Assembly: GCF_000830005.1 (NCBI RefSeq)
Contig: NZ_CP010407.1
Span: 7,948,001-8,012,000, forward strand
Direction of reading: 5' to 3'
DNA: 64,000 nucleotides
Source of the DNA: Streptomyces vietnamensis
GTDB taxonomy: Bacteria; Actinomycetota; Actinomycetes; Streptomycetales; Streptomycetaceae
Shown here: positions 27,857 through 38,225 of the stretch, piece after piece
Position numbering within the stretch: the first letter of the stretch is position 1
Layout: each line of letters starts with the position of its first letter
Translations under genes and position numbers: made by a program
The notes under the pieces: model-generated
Seen by the model: only the letters and a program-made list of their open reading frames with translations
The model's database searches: none
Told to the model about the DNA's origin: nothing

Positions 27857-29260
27857 ATGAGCGAGAACCGACGCCCGCAGGTCAGCCGCCGCGGCTTCCT
27901 CGGCGGCGCCGCCGCCGTCGCGGCCGCGACCGCCGTACCCGCCCTCGCGCAGGTCGCCGGAGCCGGCCCCGCCGCTGCCGCCGGCCGGCCGAACATCCTG
28001 CTGATCGTCACCGACGACCAGCCCAAGCACACCGAATGGGCGCTGCCCAAGACCGTCGCCTGGCTCGCCGACCAGGGCGTGAAGTTCACCAACGGCCACG
28101 TCACCACCCCGCTCTGCGCTCCCTCGCGCTCCAGCGTGTTCTCCGGCCGTCACGCCCACAACCACGGCGTGCGCAACAACAAGGCCTCGTACGCGCTCGA
28201 CCAGAGCACCACCCTGCAGAAGTACCTCAAGCAGGCGGGCTACCGCACCGGCCTGTTCGGCAAGTACCTCAACTCCTGGACCCTGGCGGACAATCCGCCG
28301 CACTTCGAGGATTTCGCCCTCCTCCAGCCCGCGTACGTCGACGCCCAGTGGAACGTCAACGGCACCGTCCAGACGATCAACGGCTACACCACGACCATCG
28401 TCAAGAACCGCACCCTGAACTTCCTGGACAAGGCCGCCACCGACACCCGGCCCTGGTTCGCGTACGTCACCCCGTACGCCTCCCACGGCCCCCGCACCCC
28501 CGAGGCGAAGTACGCGGACACCGTCGTCCCGGACTGGAACGGCCGCCCCTCGGTCCCCGAGAACGACCGCAGCGACAAGCCGGCGTACATCAAGAACGCC
28601 ACCGGCACCCTCGCCGACGGCCGGACCATCCGCGCCGAGCAGCTGCGCACCCTGCTCTCCGTCGACGACGCCGTACAGGCCTTCAAGGACAAGCTCCAGG
28701 CCCTGGGCCAGCTCGACAACACCCTCGTCATCTACATCGGCGACAACGGCTTCAGCTGGGGCGACCACGGCTGGACGGCCAAGTCGGTGCCCTACCGGCC
28801 GGCGCACGAGGTGCCGTTCTACCTCTCGTGGCCGGCCGGCGGGCTGGGCGCGGGAACCGTGGACAACCGCATCGTCGCGAACATCGACATCGCGCCGACC
28901 ATCCTCGACGCCGCCGGCATCACCCCGGCCGCACCGCAGGACGGCCGGTCCCTGCTCTCCGGCTACAGCCGCGACCACCTCCTGGTGGAGTGGTGGAAGC
29001 AGGGCACGACCACCGGCGGTGCGCCCACCTGGTCCTCGTACGTGGCCAAGGACAAGCAGTACACGGAGTACTACGACCTGACGACCGACGTGAACGGCAC
29101 GGTGTCCGGCACCGGCCAGGTGAAGTTCCGCGAGTACTACGACCTGGTCGACGACCCGTACCAGCTGGCCAACAAGCTCTACCAGGCCACACCGGCCGAC
29201 GAGCAGGCCCTCGGCATCCCCGCCCTGGCCGCGCAGCTCGCCGCCGACCGCGTGGCCTGA
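27857..29260 (+). CDS. Tat-exported sulfatase
   Basis: A 467-residue type I sulfatase. A Tat signal is visible: SRRGFLGG followed by an Ala-rich hydrophobic stretch to about residue 42. The metal-binding TDDQ motif follows at about 52-55. The CAPSR motif places the Cys that becomes formylglycine at residue 87. GDNGFSWGDHG (about 295) supplies further metal ligands. The nearest known type is N-acetylglucosamine-6-sulfatase/arylsulfatase. The ATG at 27857 has AGAGGA 9 nt upstream. The activating enzyme is encoded next. A leader peptide upstream suggests control by sulfur supply. Confidence 0.92.
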   Translation: MSENRRPQVSRRGFLGGAAAVAAATAVPALAQVAGAGPAAAAGRPNILLIVTDDQPKHTEWALPKTVAWLADQGVKFTNGHVTTPLCAPSRSSVFSGRHAHNHGVRNNKASYALDQSTTLQKYLKQAGYRTGLFGKYLNSWTLADNPPHFEDFALLQPAYVDAQWNVNGTVQTINGYTTTIVKNRTLNFLDKAATDTRPWFAYVTPYASHGPRTPEAKYADTVVPDWNGRPSVPENDRSDKPAYIKNATGTLADGRTIRAEQLRTLLSVDDAVQAFKDKLQALGQLDNTLVIYIGDNGFSWGDHGWTAKSVPYRPAHEVPFYLSWPAGGLGAGTVDNRIVANIDIAPTILDAAGITPAAPQDGRSLLSGYSRDHLLVEWWKQGTTTGGAPTWSSYVAKDKQYTEYYDLTTDVNGTVSGTGQVKFREYYDLVDDPYQLANKLYQATPADEQALGIPALAAQLAADRVA

Positions 29261-29278
29261 GCCGCATCACCGCACCAC

Positions 29279-29314
29279 CGGCCGGCCCCGTGCCGCGACG
29301 CACGGGGCCGGCCG
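29279..29314 (+). terminator. strong hairpin between sulfatase and FGE genes
   Basis: A perfect 15-bp stem (29279-29293 and 29300-29314, loop CGCGAC) lies 18 nt after the sulfatase stop and 29 nt before the FGE start. It should terminate or attenuate transcription, so less FGE than sulfatase mRNA would be made unless the FGE gene has its own promoter. Confidence 0.75.
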
Positions 29315-29343
29315 CCCACCCTTCCGATTCCGCCGGAGTCGTC

Positions 29344-30240
29344 ATGCCCGAATGCTGCACCCCAGGCCGCGCCCACCATGCCGTCCTGACCCTCGCCCCG
29401 CCCCTCCCGCCGGCCCGCCCCTCCCGGATCGCCCGGCAGCTGCTCGCCCTGCCCGGAGGACGCTTCCTCATGGGCACCGACGACCCGGAGGGCTTCCCCG
29501 CGGACGCCGAGGGACCGGTCCGCGAGGTGGCCGTGGAGCCCTTCCGCATCGCGGCCACGACGGTGACGAACGCGCAGTTCGCCACCTTCGTCAAAGCCAC
29601 CGGACACGTCACCGACGCCGAGCGCTTCGGCTTCTCCTTCGTCTTCGGGGCCTTCCTCGCCGACGAGGTCGCCGCGGTCTCCGCGTCCGTGGCGGCCGTC
29701 CCGTGGTGGCGGGCGGTGGAGGGGGCCGGCTGGCGCCACCCCGAGGGCCCCGGCTCCCACGTCACCGACCGGCAGAACCACCCCGTCGTCCATGTGTCCT
29801 GGCACGACGCCCAGGCCTACTGCCGCTGGTCCGGCACCCGCCTGCCCACCGAGGCCGAGTGGGAGTACGCGGCCCGCGGCGGCCTGGAGCAGCGCCGGTA
29901 CCCGTGGGGCGACGAACTCACGTCCGGCGGCCGCCCGCTGTGCAACATCTGGCAGGGCGACTTCCCGGACCTGCCCACCGGAGGCGGGCACGCGGGCACG
30001 GCCCCCGTGAAGTCCTTCCGGCCCAACGGCTTCGGCCTCTACAACACGGTCGGCAACGTCTGGGAGTGGAGCGCGGACCCGTTCACCCCCGGCGACGGGA
30101 CCGCGCGGGCGATGCGCGGCGGCTCGTACCTGTGCCACGACTCCTACTGCAACCGGTACCGGGTGGCCGCCCGCAGCTCCAACACGCCCGACAGCTCGAC
30201 CGGCAACATCGGCTTCCGGGTGGCCGCCGACCCCCAGTAG
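29344..30240 (+). CDS. formylglycine-generating enzyme
   Basis: A 298-residue FGE-sulfatase domain protein. It oxidises the Cys of a CxPSR motif in sulfatases to formylglycine using copper and oxygen. The two active-site cysteines are Cys264 and Cys269 in YLCHDSYCNRY, matching the S. coelicolor and human enzymes. The LPTEAEWEYAARGG core motif is at about 170-183. It has no export signal, as expected since Tat substrates are matured before export. The adjacent sulfatase (Cys87) is the obvious substrate. The ATG is preceded by a GGAG site. Confidence 0.95.
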   Translation: MPECCTPGRAHHAVLTLAPPLPPARPSRIARQLLALPGGRFLMGTDDPEGFPADAEGPVREVAVEPFRIAATTVTNAQFATFVKATGHVTDAERFGFSFVFGAFLADEVAAVSASVAAVPWWRAVEGAGWRHPEGPGSHVTDRQNHPVVHVSWHDAQAYCRWSGTRLPTEAEWEYAARGGLEQRRYPWGDELTSGGRPLCNIWQGDFPDLPTGGGHAGTAPVKSFRPNGFGLYNTVGNVWEWSADPFTPGDGTARAMRGGSYLCHDSYCNRYRVAARSSNTPDSSTGNIGFRVAADPQ

Positions 30241-30261
30241 CGCCGTCCGGGGCGGACCGGC

Positions 30262-31182
30262 TCAACCGGACCGGTCGAGCAGCAGGTCCCGTACGCAGCC
30301 GCGCAGCCAGGCGTGCGCCGGGTCGGCGTCGTGCCGCGGATGCCAGGCCAGGCCGACCTGCAGGAGCGGCAGGTCGAGGGGGACCTCGAAGGTGACCAGG
30401 CCGAGGGCGTCGGCCAGCGAGCGGCTCCGCGCGCCGATCAGGCCGACGAGATCGGTGTCGCGGAGGAGGAACAGCGACGCCGGGTACGTGCCGACGCTCG
30501 CGACGACCCGCCGCCGCAGCCCGTGCTCGGCCAGCGCGGCGTCGATGGGGCCGTGCAGCCGTCCCCGGCGCGAGACGACCAGATGGTCCGCGTCCGCCGC
30601 GAACCGCCGCCGCGTCAGCCGCCCCCGGAGGAGCGGATGCCCCGCCCGGACGACCGCGAGCATGCGGTCGTCCAGGACGTGTTCGGTGTGCACCTCGGGA
30701 TGGACGGTGTCGATGACACCGATCTCCAGGTCGGCGACGCCCTCCCGCAGCGTCGGCGCGTCGATGTGACTCTCGTTCAGGAACCGCAGCCGCACTTGCG
30801 GGGCCTCGCGCCCGGCACGCTCGAGCAGTGCGGGGCCGAGCAGCGCGGGGTGGGAGTCCTGGCCGAGCACCGTGAACGTGCGCGCGACGGTACGGAGATC
30901 GGTGGGGCCCGACGCCGCGAACAGCGCCCTGGCCCGCTCCACCACCGCCCCGACCTCGGCCCGTACGGACAGCGCGTACGGCGTCGGCACCATCGCGCGC
31001 CCGGCGCGCACCAGGATCGGATCGCCGAGCGCCTTGCGGATCCGGCCCAGGGTGCGGCTGGTGGCCGGCTCGGACAGGTGCAGCCGCCGGGCCGCTCCCC
31101 GCACGCTCTGCTCCTCGAGAAGGACGTCGAGGGCGAGCAGAAGATTGAGGTCGAGACCGCCGGCCTCCACGGATTGCGTCAT
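30262..31182 (-). CDS. LysR-family regulator divergent from an MFS pump
   Basis: A 306-residue LysR regulator. The N-terminal winged helix-turn-helix (about 10-70) contains SVRGAARRLHLSEPATSRTLGRI; the effector-binding domain covers about 90-295. An ATG at 31182 has AAGGAG at a good 9-nt distance; a GTG two codons earlier at 31188 is possible. It is transcribed away from the MFS gene across a 98-bp intergenic region, the classic arrangement in which the LysR protein controls the divergent transporter. It is convergent with FGE, 21 bp apart. Confidence 0.88.
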   Translation of the reverse strand: MTQSVEAGGLDLNLLLALDVLLEEQSVRGAARRLHLSEPATSRTLGRIRKALGDPILVRAGRAMVPTPYALSVRAEVGAVVERARALFAASGPTDLRTVARTFTVLGQDSHPALLGPALLERAGREAPQVRLRFLNESHIDAPTLREGVADLEIGVIDTVHPEVHTEHVLDDRMLAVVRAGHPLLRGRLTRRRFAADADHLVVSRRGRLHGPIDAALAEHGLRRRVVASVGTYPASLFLLRDTDLVGLIGARSRSLADALGLVTFEVPLDLPLLQVGLAWHPRHDADPAHAWLRGCVRDLLLDRSG

Positions 31183-31280
31183 ACGCACTCACTCCTTGCG
31201 AAAGATGCACTGGAAGTAATCCACGGGCCGAGCCTACGGTGGGCGCACATCCCCTCACCACGACGCTCCCCGGAGGAGCC

Positions 31281-32729
31281 ATGTCCTCGCCTGCCCTCTC
31301 GCCGCCTTCCTCCACCCCGGCCGACGCCCCGGTGGACTCCCCGCCGAGCCCGCTCAAGCGGTCGACCCTGCTCGCCCTGTGCGCCTGCGTCCTCGTCGCA
31401 CAGAGCATGGTCGCCGCCATCAACCTCCTCATCCCCCAACTCGCCGCCTCCTCCCTCCATCCGTCCGCCACCGAACTCCTCTGGACGGTGGACGCGTACG
31501 TCATCGTCTTCGCCGGACTGCTCATCCCCGTCGGAGCCCTGGGCGACCGCCGGGGCCGCAAGGGCGTGCTGCTCGCCGGACTCGCGCTGTTCGCCGCCGG
31601 AGCGGCACTCAGCGCCCTGGCCGCCTCGCCCGCGCTGCTGATCGCCGGCCGCGGGGTGTCCGGCGCCGGAGCCGCCTGCATCACGCCCGCGACCATGTCG
31701 ATCCTCGTCCAGCTCGCCGGACCGGAACACCGGGCCAGGGCCCTCGCCTCCTGGACCCTCGCCATCGGCCTGGGCGGCCTCGCGGGCAACGCCGGCGGGG
31801 GAGCGGTCGGGCAGTTCCTGTCCTGGCGCGCCCTGTTCTGGCTGATGGTCCCCCTGGCCGTACTCCTCGCCTGGGCCGTCGCGGTCGCCGTGCCGCGCAC
31901 CGATCGCTCCCCGCACGGCCGCCCCGACCCGCGCGGCACCCTGCTGCTCGTCGCGGCCCTGGTCGCCCTCCTCGCGGGCATCATCGAAGGCCCGACGTAC
32001 GGCTGGACCTCACCCCGCATCCTCGTCCTCTTCGCCGTGGGCGCGGCCCTGACCGGCCTGTTCACCTGGTACGCGCTCCGCTCGCCGGCCGCCCTGTTCG
32101 ACCCGCGGGTCTTCCGCTCCCGGCGGCTGCGCGCCGCCGTCCTGGGCACGGCCACCGGCTTCTTCGGCCTCTTCTCGCTCTTCTACGCCAACTCGCAGTA
32201 CCTGCAGTACGTCAAGGGGTACGGCCCCGCCGTCACCGGCCTCGCCATCGTCCCGCTCACGATCGGCATGGCCCTCTTCCCCAAGGTCGCCACCCGCTGG
32301 CAGGCCGCCTCGGGACCGCGCCCCGCCGTCGCCACCGGACTCTTCCTGATCGGCGCCGGACTCCTGGGAGCCTCCACCGCCGACGCGGCCACACCGTACG
32401 CGCTGTACGCCTGCTGGCTGCTCGTCATCTCGGCGGGAACAGGCCTGTGCATGCCGGCCCTGACGGTCGGCGTCGTCTCCGCCCTCCCCGCGCACCAGGC
32501 CGGCCTCGGTTCGGGCCTCGGCACCTCGGCGAGGGAGATCGGCGCCGCCCTCGGCGTGGCCGTCACCGGCACCGTACTCGCCGTCCACGCCGCCGACGCC
32601 CGTGCGGGCTCCTTCGCCGACGCGATGAGCCCGGCGCTGCGCACGGTGGGCGCGGTCGTCCTGGTCGCCACGGTCCTGGTCACCGTCGGCTACCGGACCG
32701 GGTCCGGCGGGGCCGCCGCCACCCGCTGA
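31281..32729 (+). CDS. MFS drug-efflux transporter (DHA2-like)
   Basis: A 482-residue major facilitator protein with about 14 hydrophobic segments, suggesting the DHA2 type that exports drugs by proton antiport. Motif A, GDRRGRKG, is at about residue 91 and a motif-C-like GIIEGP region is in the middle. The CGGAGGAG site precedes the ATG at 31281; an in-frame upstream ATG lacks one. It is probably induced through the divergent LysR. The substrate is unknown. Confidence 0.9.
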   Translation: MSSPALSPPSSTPADAPVDSPPSPLKRSTLLALCACVLVAQSMVAAINLLIPQLAASSLHPSATELLWTVDAYVIVFAGLLIPVGALGDRRGRKGVLLAGLALFAAGAALSALAASPALLIAGRGVSGAGAACITPATMSILVQLAGPEHRARALASWTLAIGLGGLAGNAGGGAVGQFLSWRALFWLMVPLAVLLAWAVAVAVPRTDRSPHGRPDPRGTLLLVAALVALLAGIIEGPTYGWTSPRILVLFAVGAALTGLFTWYALRSPAALFDPRVFRSRRLRAAVLGTATGFFGLFSLFYANSQYLQYVKGYGPAVTGLAIVPLTIGMALFPKVATRWQAASGPRPAVATGLFLIGAGLLGASTADAATPYALYACWLLVISAGTGLCMPALTVGVVSALPAHQAGLGSGLGTSAREIGAALGVAVTGTVLAVHAADARAGSFADAMSPALRTVGAVVLVATVLVTVGYRTGSGGAAATR

Positions 32730-32835
32730 GGGGCCCGCCCCACGCGCGTGCGTGTGTGTGGGCCGGATGGCGCAGGCGGCGCGCGGCGCAGCCCGTACCG
32801 CGAGACGGTGGCCGGATCCTGGGACAGGACGGCCC

Positions 32836-32871
32836 AGGGCCTGTCCGACCCTGATCCGTCGGACAGGCCCT
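32836..32871. terminator. terminator hairpin after the MFS gene
   Basis: A 14-bp perfect stem (32836-32849 and 32858-32871, loop CCTGATCC) in the 245-bp gap between the MFS and serine-hydrolase genes. No other gene is seen in 32730-32974. Confidence 0.8.
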
Positions 32872-32974
32872 AGTGGCCGACGAGGGTCCGGACGGCCGGT
32901 CGTCCGGTCGGATCCGGACCGCGGCCACCGTCCGCCGTCCGTCGTTCCCGGTCCCGTAACCGAGGAGGTAGCGC

Positions 32975-34240
32975 ATGCCCCGATGTGTCCCCGCCGCGTT
33001 CGCCGGCCGGATTTCCACGAGCTCCGTCCGCGGCCGCACCGGACCCCGCCCGAGGCGCCGATGGCGCACGGCGGCCCTCGGAGCGGTCGTGGCGGGCGCC
33101 GTCCTGAGCGGCGCGGCGACGGCGCCGGTCACGGCCGCCCCGTACGACACCGGTCACGGAGATCCGGCGCTGCGGAAGGCCCTCGCCGACCTGGTGGCGG
33201 CGCCGGGCGGCCCGCCCGGCGCGATCGCGGTCCTGACCCGGGACGGCCTGCGGCAGGTCTACCGGGCCGGCACGGCCGAGGTGGGCACGGGACGCCCGCC
33301 CCGGCCCGACGACCACATGCGCATCGCCAGCGTGGCCAAGGCCTTCAGCGGCGCGGTCGCGCTGAGCCTCGTCGACCGGCGCGCCCTGGACCTGGACGAC
33401 ACGATCGGTCGCCGCCTGCCCCGACTTCCCTCCGACTGGCACGCGGTGACCCTCAGTCAACTCCTCCAGCACACCAGTGGACTTCCGGACTTCAGCAAGA
33501 GCAAGGCGTTCCAGGACATCGTCCGCGCCGACCCCCGCCACCACTTCGACTCCCGCCGCCTCCTCGACTTCGTGGCCGACCGGCCACTCGCCTTCGCGCC
33601 GGGCAGCCGGTACGCCTACTCCAACTCGGACAACATCGCGGTCGCCCTGATGGCCGAGCAGGCCACCGGCCGCCCGTACGAGTCGCTGCTTCGGCAGCTC
33701 GTGTACCGTCCGCTCGATCTGACGGAGACCAGCCTCCCCCAGGACTACCGGCTTCCCCGCCCCTTCCTGCACGGCTACTTCACCGCCCCCGGCGAGCAGC
33801 CGGAGGACGTGAGCGAGGCGGTCAGCGCCTCCGGCGCCTGGGCGTCGGGCGGCATCGTCTCCACCCCGGCCGACCTGAGCCGGTTCATCGGCGGCTACGC
33901 CGGACCGGAGCTGCTGACCCCCACCACCCGCCACGCCCAGCAGGACTTCCTCCCCGGCGGCGCCTCCGAACCGGCCGGTCCCGGCGCCAACGCGGCGGGC
34001 CTGGGCCTCTTCCGCTACACCACCCGCTGCGGCACGGTCCTCGGCCACACCGGCAACACCCCCGGCTACACGCAGTTCGCCGCGTCGACGCGGGACGGCC
34101 GACGCACGGTGACGGTCTCGGTCTCCAGCCAGGTCACGACGGACCCGGCCCTGCTGGCCCGACTGCGCGCGACCGAGGAGCAGTTCGTCTGCGCCCTGCT
34201 GAACGACCGGGGCCCGGGCTCCTGGGAGTTCCGGCCGTAG
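32975..34240 (+). CDS. secreted serine hydrolase of the beta-lactamase / DD-carboxypeptidase fold
   Basis: A 421-residue exported class C beta-lactamase-fold enzyme. A long basic N-region precedes a hydrophobic segment (about 33-52) and an Ala cleavage site. Catalytic motifs are complete: S119-V-A-K122, Y215-S-N217 and H358-T-G360. This pattern fits D-alanyl-D-alanine carboxypeptidases and esterases more than true beta-lactamases. The ATG has GAGGAGG upstream. The likely site of action is the cell wall outside the membrane; substrate not determined. Confidence 0.88.
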   Translation: MPRCVPAAFAGRISTSSVRGRTGPRPRRRWRTAALGAVVAGAVLSGAATAPVTAAPYDTGHGDPALRKALADLVAAPGGPPGAIAVLTRDGLRQVYRAGTAEVGTGRPPRPDDHMRIASVAKAFSGAVALSLVDRRALDLDDTIGRRLPRLPSDWHAVTLSQLLQHTSGLPDFSKSKAFQDIVRADPRHHFDSRRLLDFVADRPLAFAPGSRYAYSNSDNIAVALMAEQATGRPYESLLRQLVYRPLDLTETSLPQDYRLPRPFLHGYFTAPGEQPEDVSEAVSASGAWASGGIVSTPADLSRFIGGYAGPELLTPTTRHAQQDFLPGGASEPAGPGANAAGLGLFRYTTRCGTVLGHTGNTPGYTQFAASTRDGRRTVTVSVSSQVTTDPALLARLRATEEQFVCALLNDRGPGSWEFRP

Positions 34241-34366
34241 GGACGGGGGGACGGGCAGGCGCCGACCCCTTACGGGGCTACGGGTTTCCCCCGTAGCCTC
34301 ACCTCCGCGTGCAAGTCGCCTGCCGGTCAATGAACGTTGACGGGCGCACCGGGTCCGGAGGTCGCC

Positions 34367-36301
<1,935 letters not shown>

Positions 36302-36379
36302 CCCCCGCCCCCGTTGGCCCGGGCGCTGTGACGGGGCCGTCCTCAGGGCGTTCGCCCGGGCGGTGAGCCCGGCCCCTCC

Positions 36380-36934
36380 TCAGGACTCCAGTACTTCCAC
36401 GTGGTCGCCGATCGCGACGGCCAGGACCCGCGAGCCCGGTTCGGTGGTGCGCCAGCGGTGGCGGACGCCGCCGGACAGGAGCAGTGTGTCCCCGCGGCCG
36501 AGGCGGTGGACGCGGCCGTCGGCCTCCACCTCCACCGCGCCGTCCGCCACGTACAGCAGCTCGTCGTTGCGGTGCCGGAACTCGCGGTCCGCCTCGTGCG
36601 CGCCGACGAACTCGAGCGCGTGCAGCTGATGGCGGCCGCGCACCACCGGCCGGACGCGCGCCTCCCGGTCGAGGCCGCTGTCGTCGTCGGCCCGCACCAC
36701 GTCGACCGTGCGGGTCTCGTCCGAGGCCGCGAGCAGCTGCACCGCCGTCGTCCCGAGGGCGTCCGCGATCCGCTGGAGCGAGCGCATGCTGGGGCGCGCC
36801 CGGTCGTTCTCGATCTGGCTGAGGAACGGGGAGGAGAGCCCGCTGCTCCGCGCCACCTCGGCGAGCGTCAGATCGAGCGCCCGTCGCCGGCGGCGCACGG
36901 CGGCACCCACCCGCGGTGTGTTCGTGGCCTCCAT
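36380..36934 (-). CDS. XRE-family regulator with C-terminal cupin
   Basis: A 184-residue regulator. An XRE helix-turn-helix (about 10-65, LTLAEVARSSGLSSPFLSQIE) is joined to a cupin sensor domain (about 100-180, with HRNDELLYVADGAVEVE). Such proteins usually bind a small effector and control a neighbouring catabolic or transport operon. It diverges from the arylsulfotransferase-like gene. The ATG at 36934 has AAAGGA upstream; the ORF extends eleven codons earlier without a ribosome site. The intergenic region holds TCAAAG twice (37052 and 37071) and an inverted TCAAA-N5-TTTGA at 37071-37085, possible operator parts. Confidence 0.87.
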   Translation of the reverse strand: MEATNTPRVGAAVRRRRRALDLTLAEVARSSGLSSPFLSQIENDRARPSMRSLQRIADALGTTAVQLLAASDETRTVDVVRADDDSGLDREARVRPVVRGRHQLHALEFVGAHEADREFRHRNDELLYVADGAVEVEADGRVHRLGRGDTLLLSGGVRHRWRTTEPGSRVLAVAIGDHVEVLES

Positions 36935-37100
36935 GGATGTCCCGTCCTTTCCCGCCCCGTGACGCATGACCGCACCCTACGCGGCGGTAGGCCGGAGCCC
37001 GGAAACGGTTTCGTACTCCCGACACACGCCCGTCACACAACGCCTCTAACGTCAAAGTCGGTTGTTCTCATCAAAGAAAGTTTGAAGAAGGAGCTCCGAC

Positions 37101-38225
37101 GTGCCCCCGATCGACCAGAACTCACGCCGCCGCCGTCCCACCGGCCTCATCGCCCTCGACGAGACGGCCGCGTCCGAGGGCTACACCCTCTACGCACCGC
37201 TCACCGGCACCGGAGAGGTCCACCTGATCGACCTCCACGGCCGCACCGTCCACCGGTGGGACCTGCCGTACCGCCCCGGCCGCCACGCCCGGCTCCTCGC
37301 CGACGGCACCCTCGCCTACAACGGCGTCCTCCCGGGGGAGAAGGCCCTCTTCCCGATGTGGCACAAGTACCGGGGCGGCGTCATGCTCCGCGCGGCACCC
37401 GACGGAACCGTGCTGAGCGAGCACCGGGACCCCCTCCAGCACCACGACGCCCACCACCTCGACGACGGTCGCATCCTCTACACCGCCCTGGAACCCCTCG
37501 CCGGGGCCGAGGCCGCGGCGGTACGCGGCGGAGTGCCCGGCTCCGAGGCCGAAGGCGGCCTCGTCTGGGCCGACACCATCAAGGAGGTCGGCCCCGACGG
37601 CGAACTCCTGTGGTCCTGGCGCGCCGCCGAGCACCTCGACCGCGAGTCCTTCCCGCTGCACGAGGCCTACGCCCGCGAGCACTGGCCGCTGATCAACAGC
37701 GTCACGCCCCTGCGGGACGGCAACATCCTCGCGAGCCTGCGGAGCGTCTCGGCCGTCGTCGTCATCAGCCGCGACACCGGCGAGATCCTCTGGCGCAGCC
37801 GCCCCGGCACCGTCAGCCAGCAGCACGCGCCCACCGAACTGGACGACGGCCGGTTCCTCGTCTTCGACAACGGCGTCTTCCGGCCCGGCCACGACGTCCC
37901 GTACTCCCGCGTCATCGAGATCGACCGGACCGACGGCGAGATCGTGTGGGAGTACCACGACCCGGCCCGCGAGTTCTTCTTCGCGCCCTTCATGGGCTCC
38001 GCGCAGCGCCTGCCGAACGGCAACACGCTCGTCACCGACTCCCCGTCCGGCCGCCTCTTCGAGGTGACGAAGGACGGCTACCTGTGCTGGGAGTACGTCG
38101 TCCCGTACTTCGCCGGCTACGGCGAGAGCGAGGTCCGCGGCCTCTTCCCGTCCGAGCCGAACGCCGTCTTCCGCGCCTACCGCTACAGCGCGGCCGACAT
38201 CCCGTGGCTGGAGGCGACGGCATGA
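37101..38225 (+). CDS. arylsulfotransferase (ASST)-like beta-propeller protein
   Basis: A 374-residue protein with repeated blades (for example LDDGRILYT, LRDGNILASL, LDDGRFLVFDNG, LPNGNTLVTDS) typical of the arylsulfotransferase/ASST propeller. Conserved histidines occur in QHHDAHHLDDG (about 113-123). Classical bacterial ASST is periplasmic and moves sulfate between phenols; this copy shows no signal peptide and so is probably cytosolic. The GTG start has AAGGAG upstream. Its stop overlaps the permease ATG (ATGA), so the two are coupled and may handle the same compound. True sulfotransferase activity is not certain. Confidence 0.75.
   Translation: MPPIDQNSRRRRPTGLIALDETAASEGYTLYAPLTGTGEVHLIDLHGRTVHRWDLPYRPGRHARLLADGTLAYNGVLPGEKALFPMWHKYRGGVMLRAAPDGTVLSEHRDPLQHHDAHHLDDGRILYTALEPLAGAEAAAVRGGVPGSEAEGGLVWADTIKEVGPDGELLWSWRAAEHLDRESFPLHEAYAREHWPLINSVTPLRDGNILASLRSVSAVVVISRDTGEILWRSRPGTVSQQHAPTELDDGRFLVFDNGVFRPGHDVPYSRVIEIDRTDGEIVWEYHDPAREFFFAPFMGSAQRLPNGNTLVTDSPSGRLFEVTKDGYLCWEYVVPYFAGYGESEVRGLFPSEPNAVFRAYRYSAADIPWLEATA

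Noticed and set aside
31183..31280. LysR T-N11-A operator in the LysR/MFS intergenic region
   Set aside because: Several weak matches can be drawn but none stands out as an inverted repeat, so no site was called.
32975..34240. True class C beta-lactamase
   Set aside because: The SxxK, YSN and HTG motifs fit DD-carboxypeptidase/esterase members equally well; no resistance role can be claimed.
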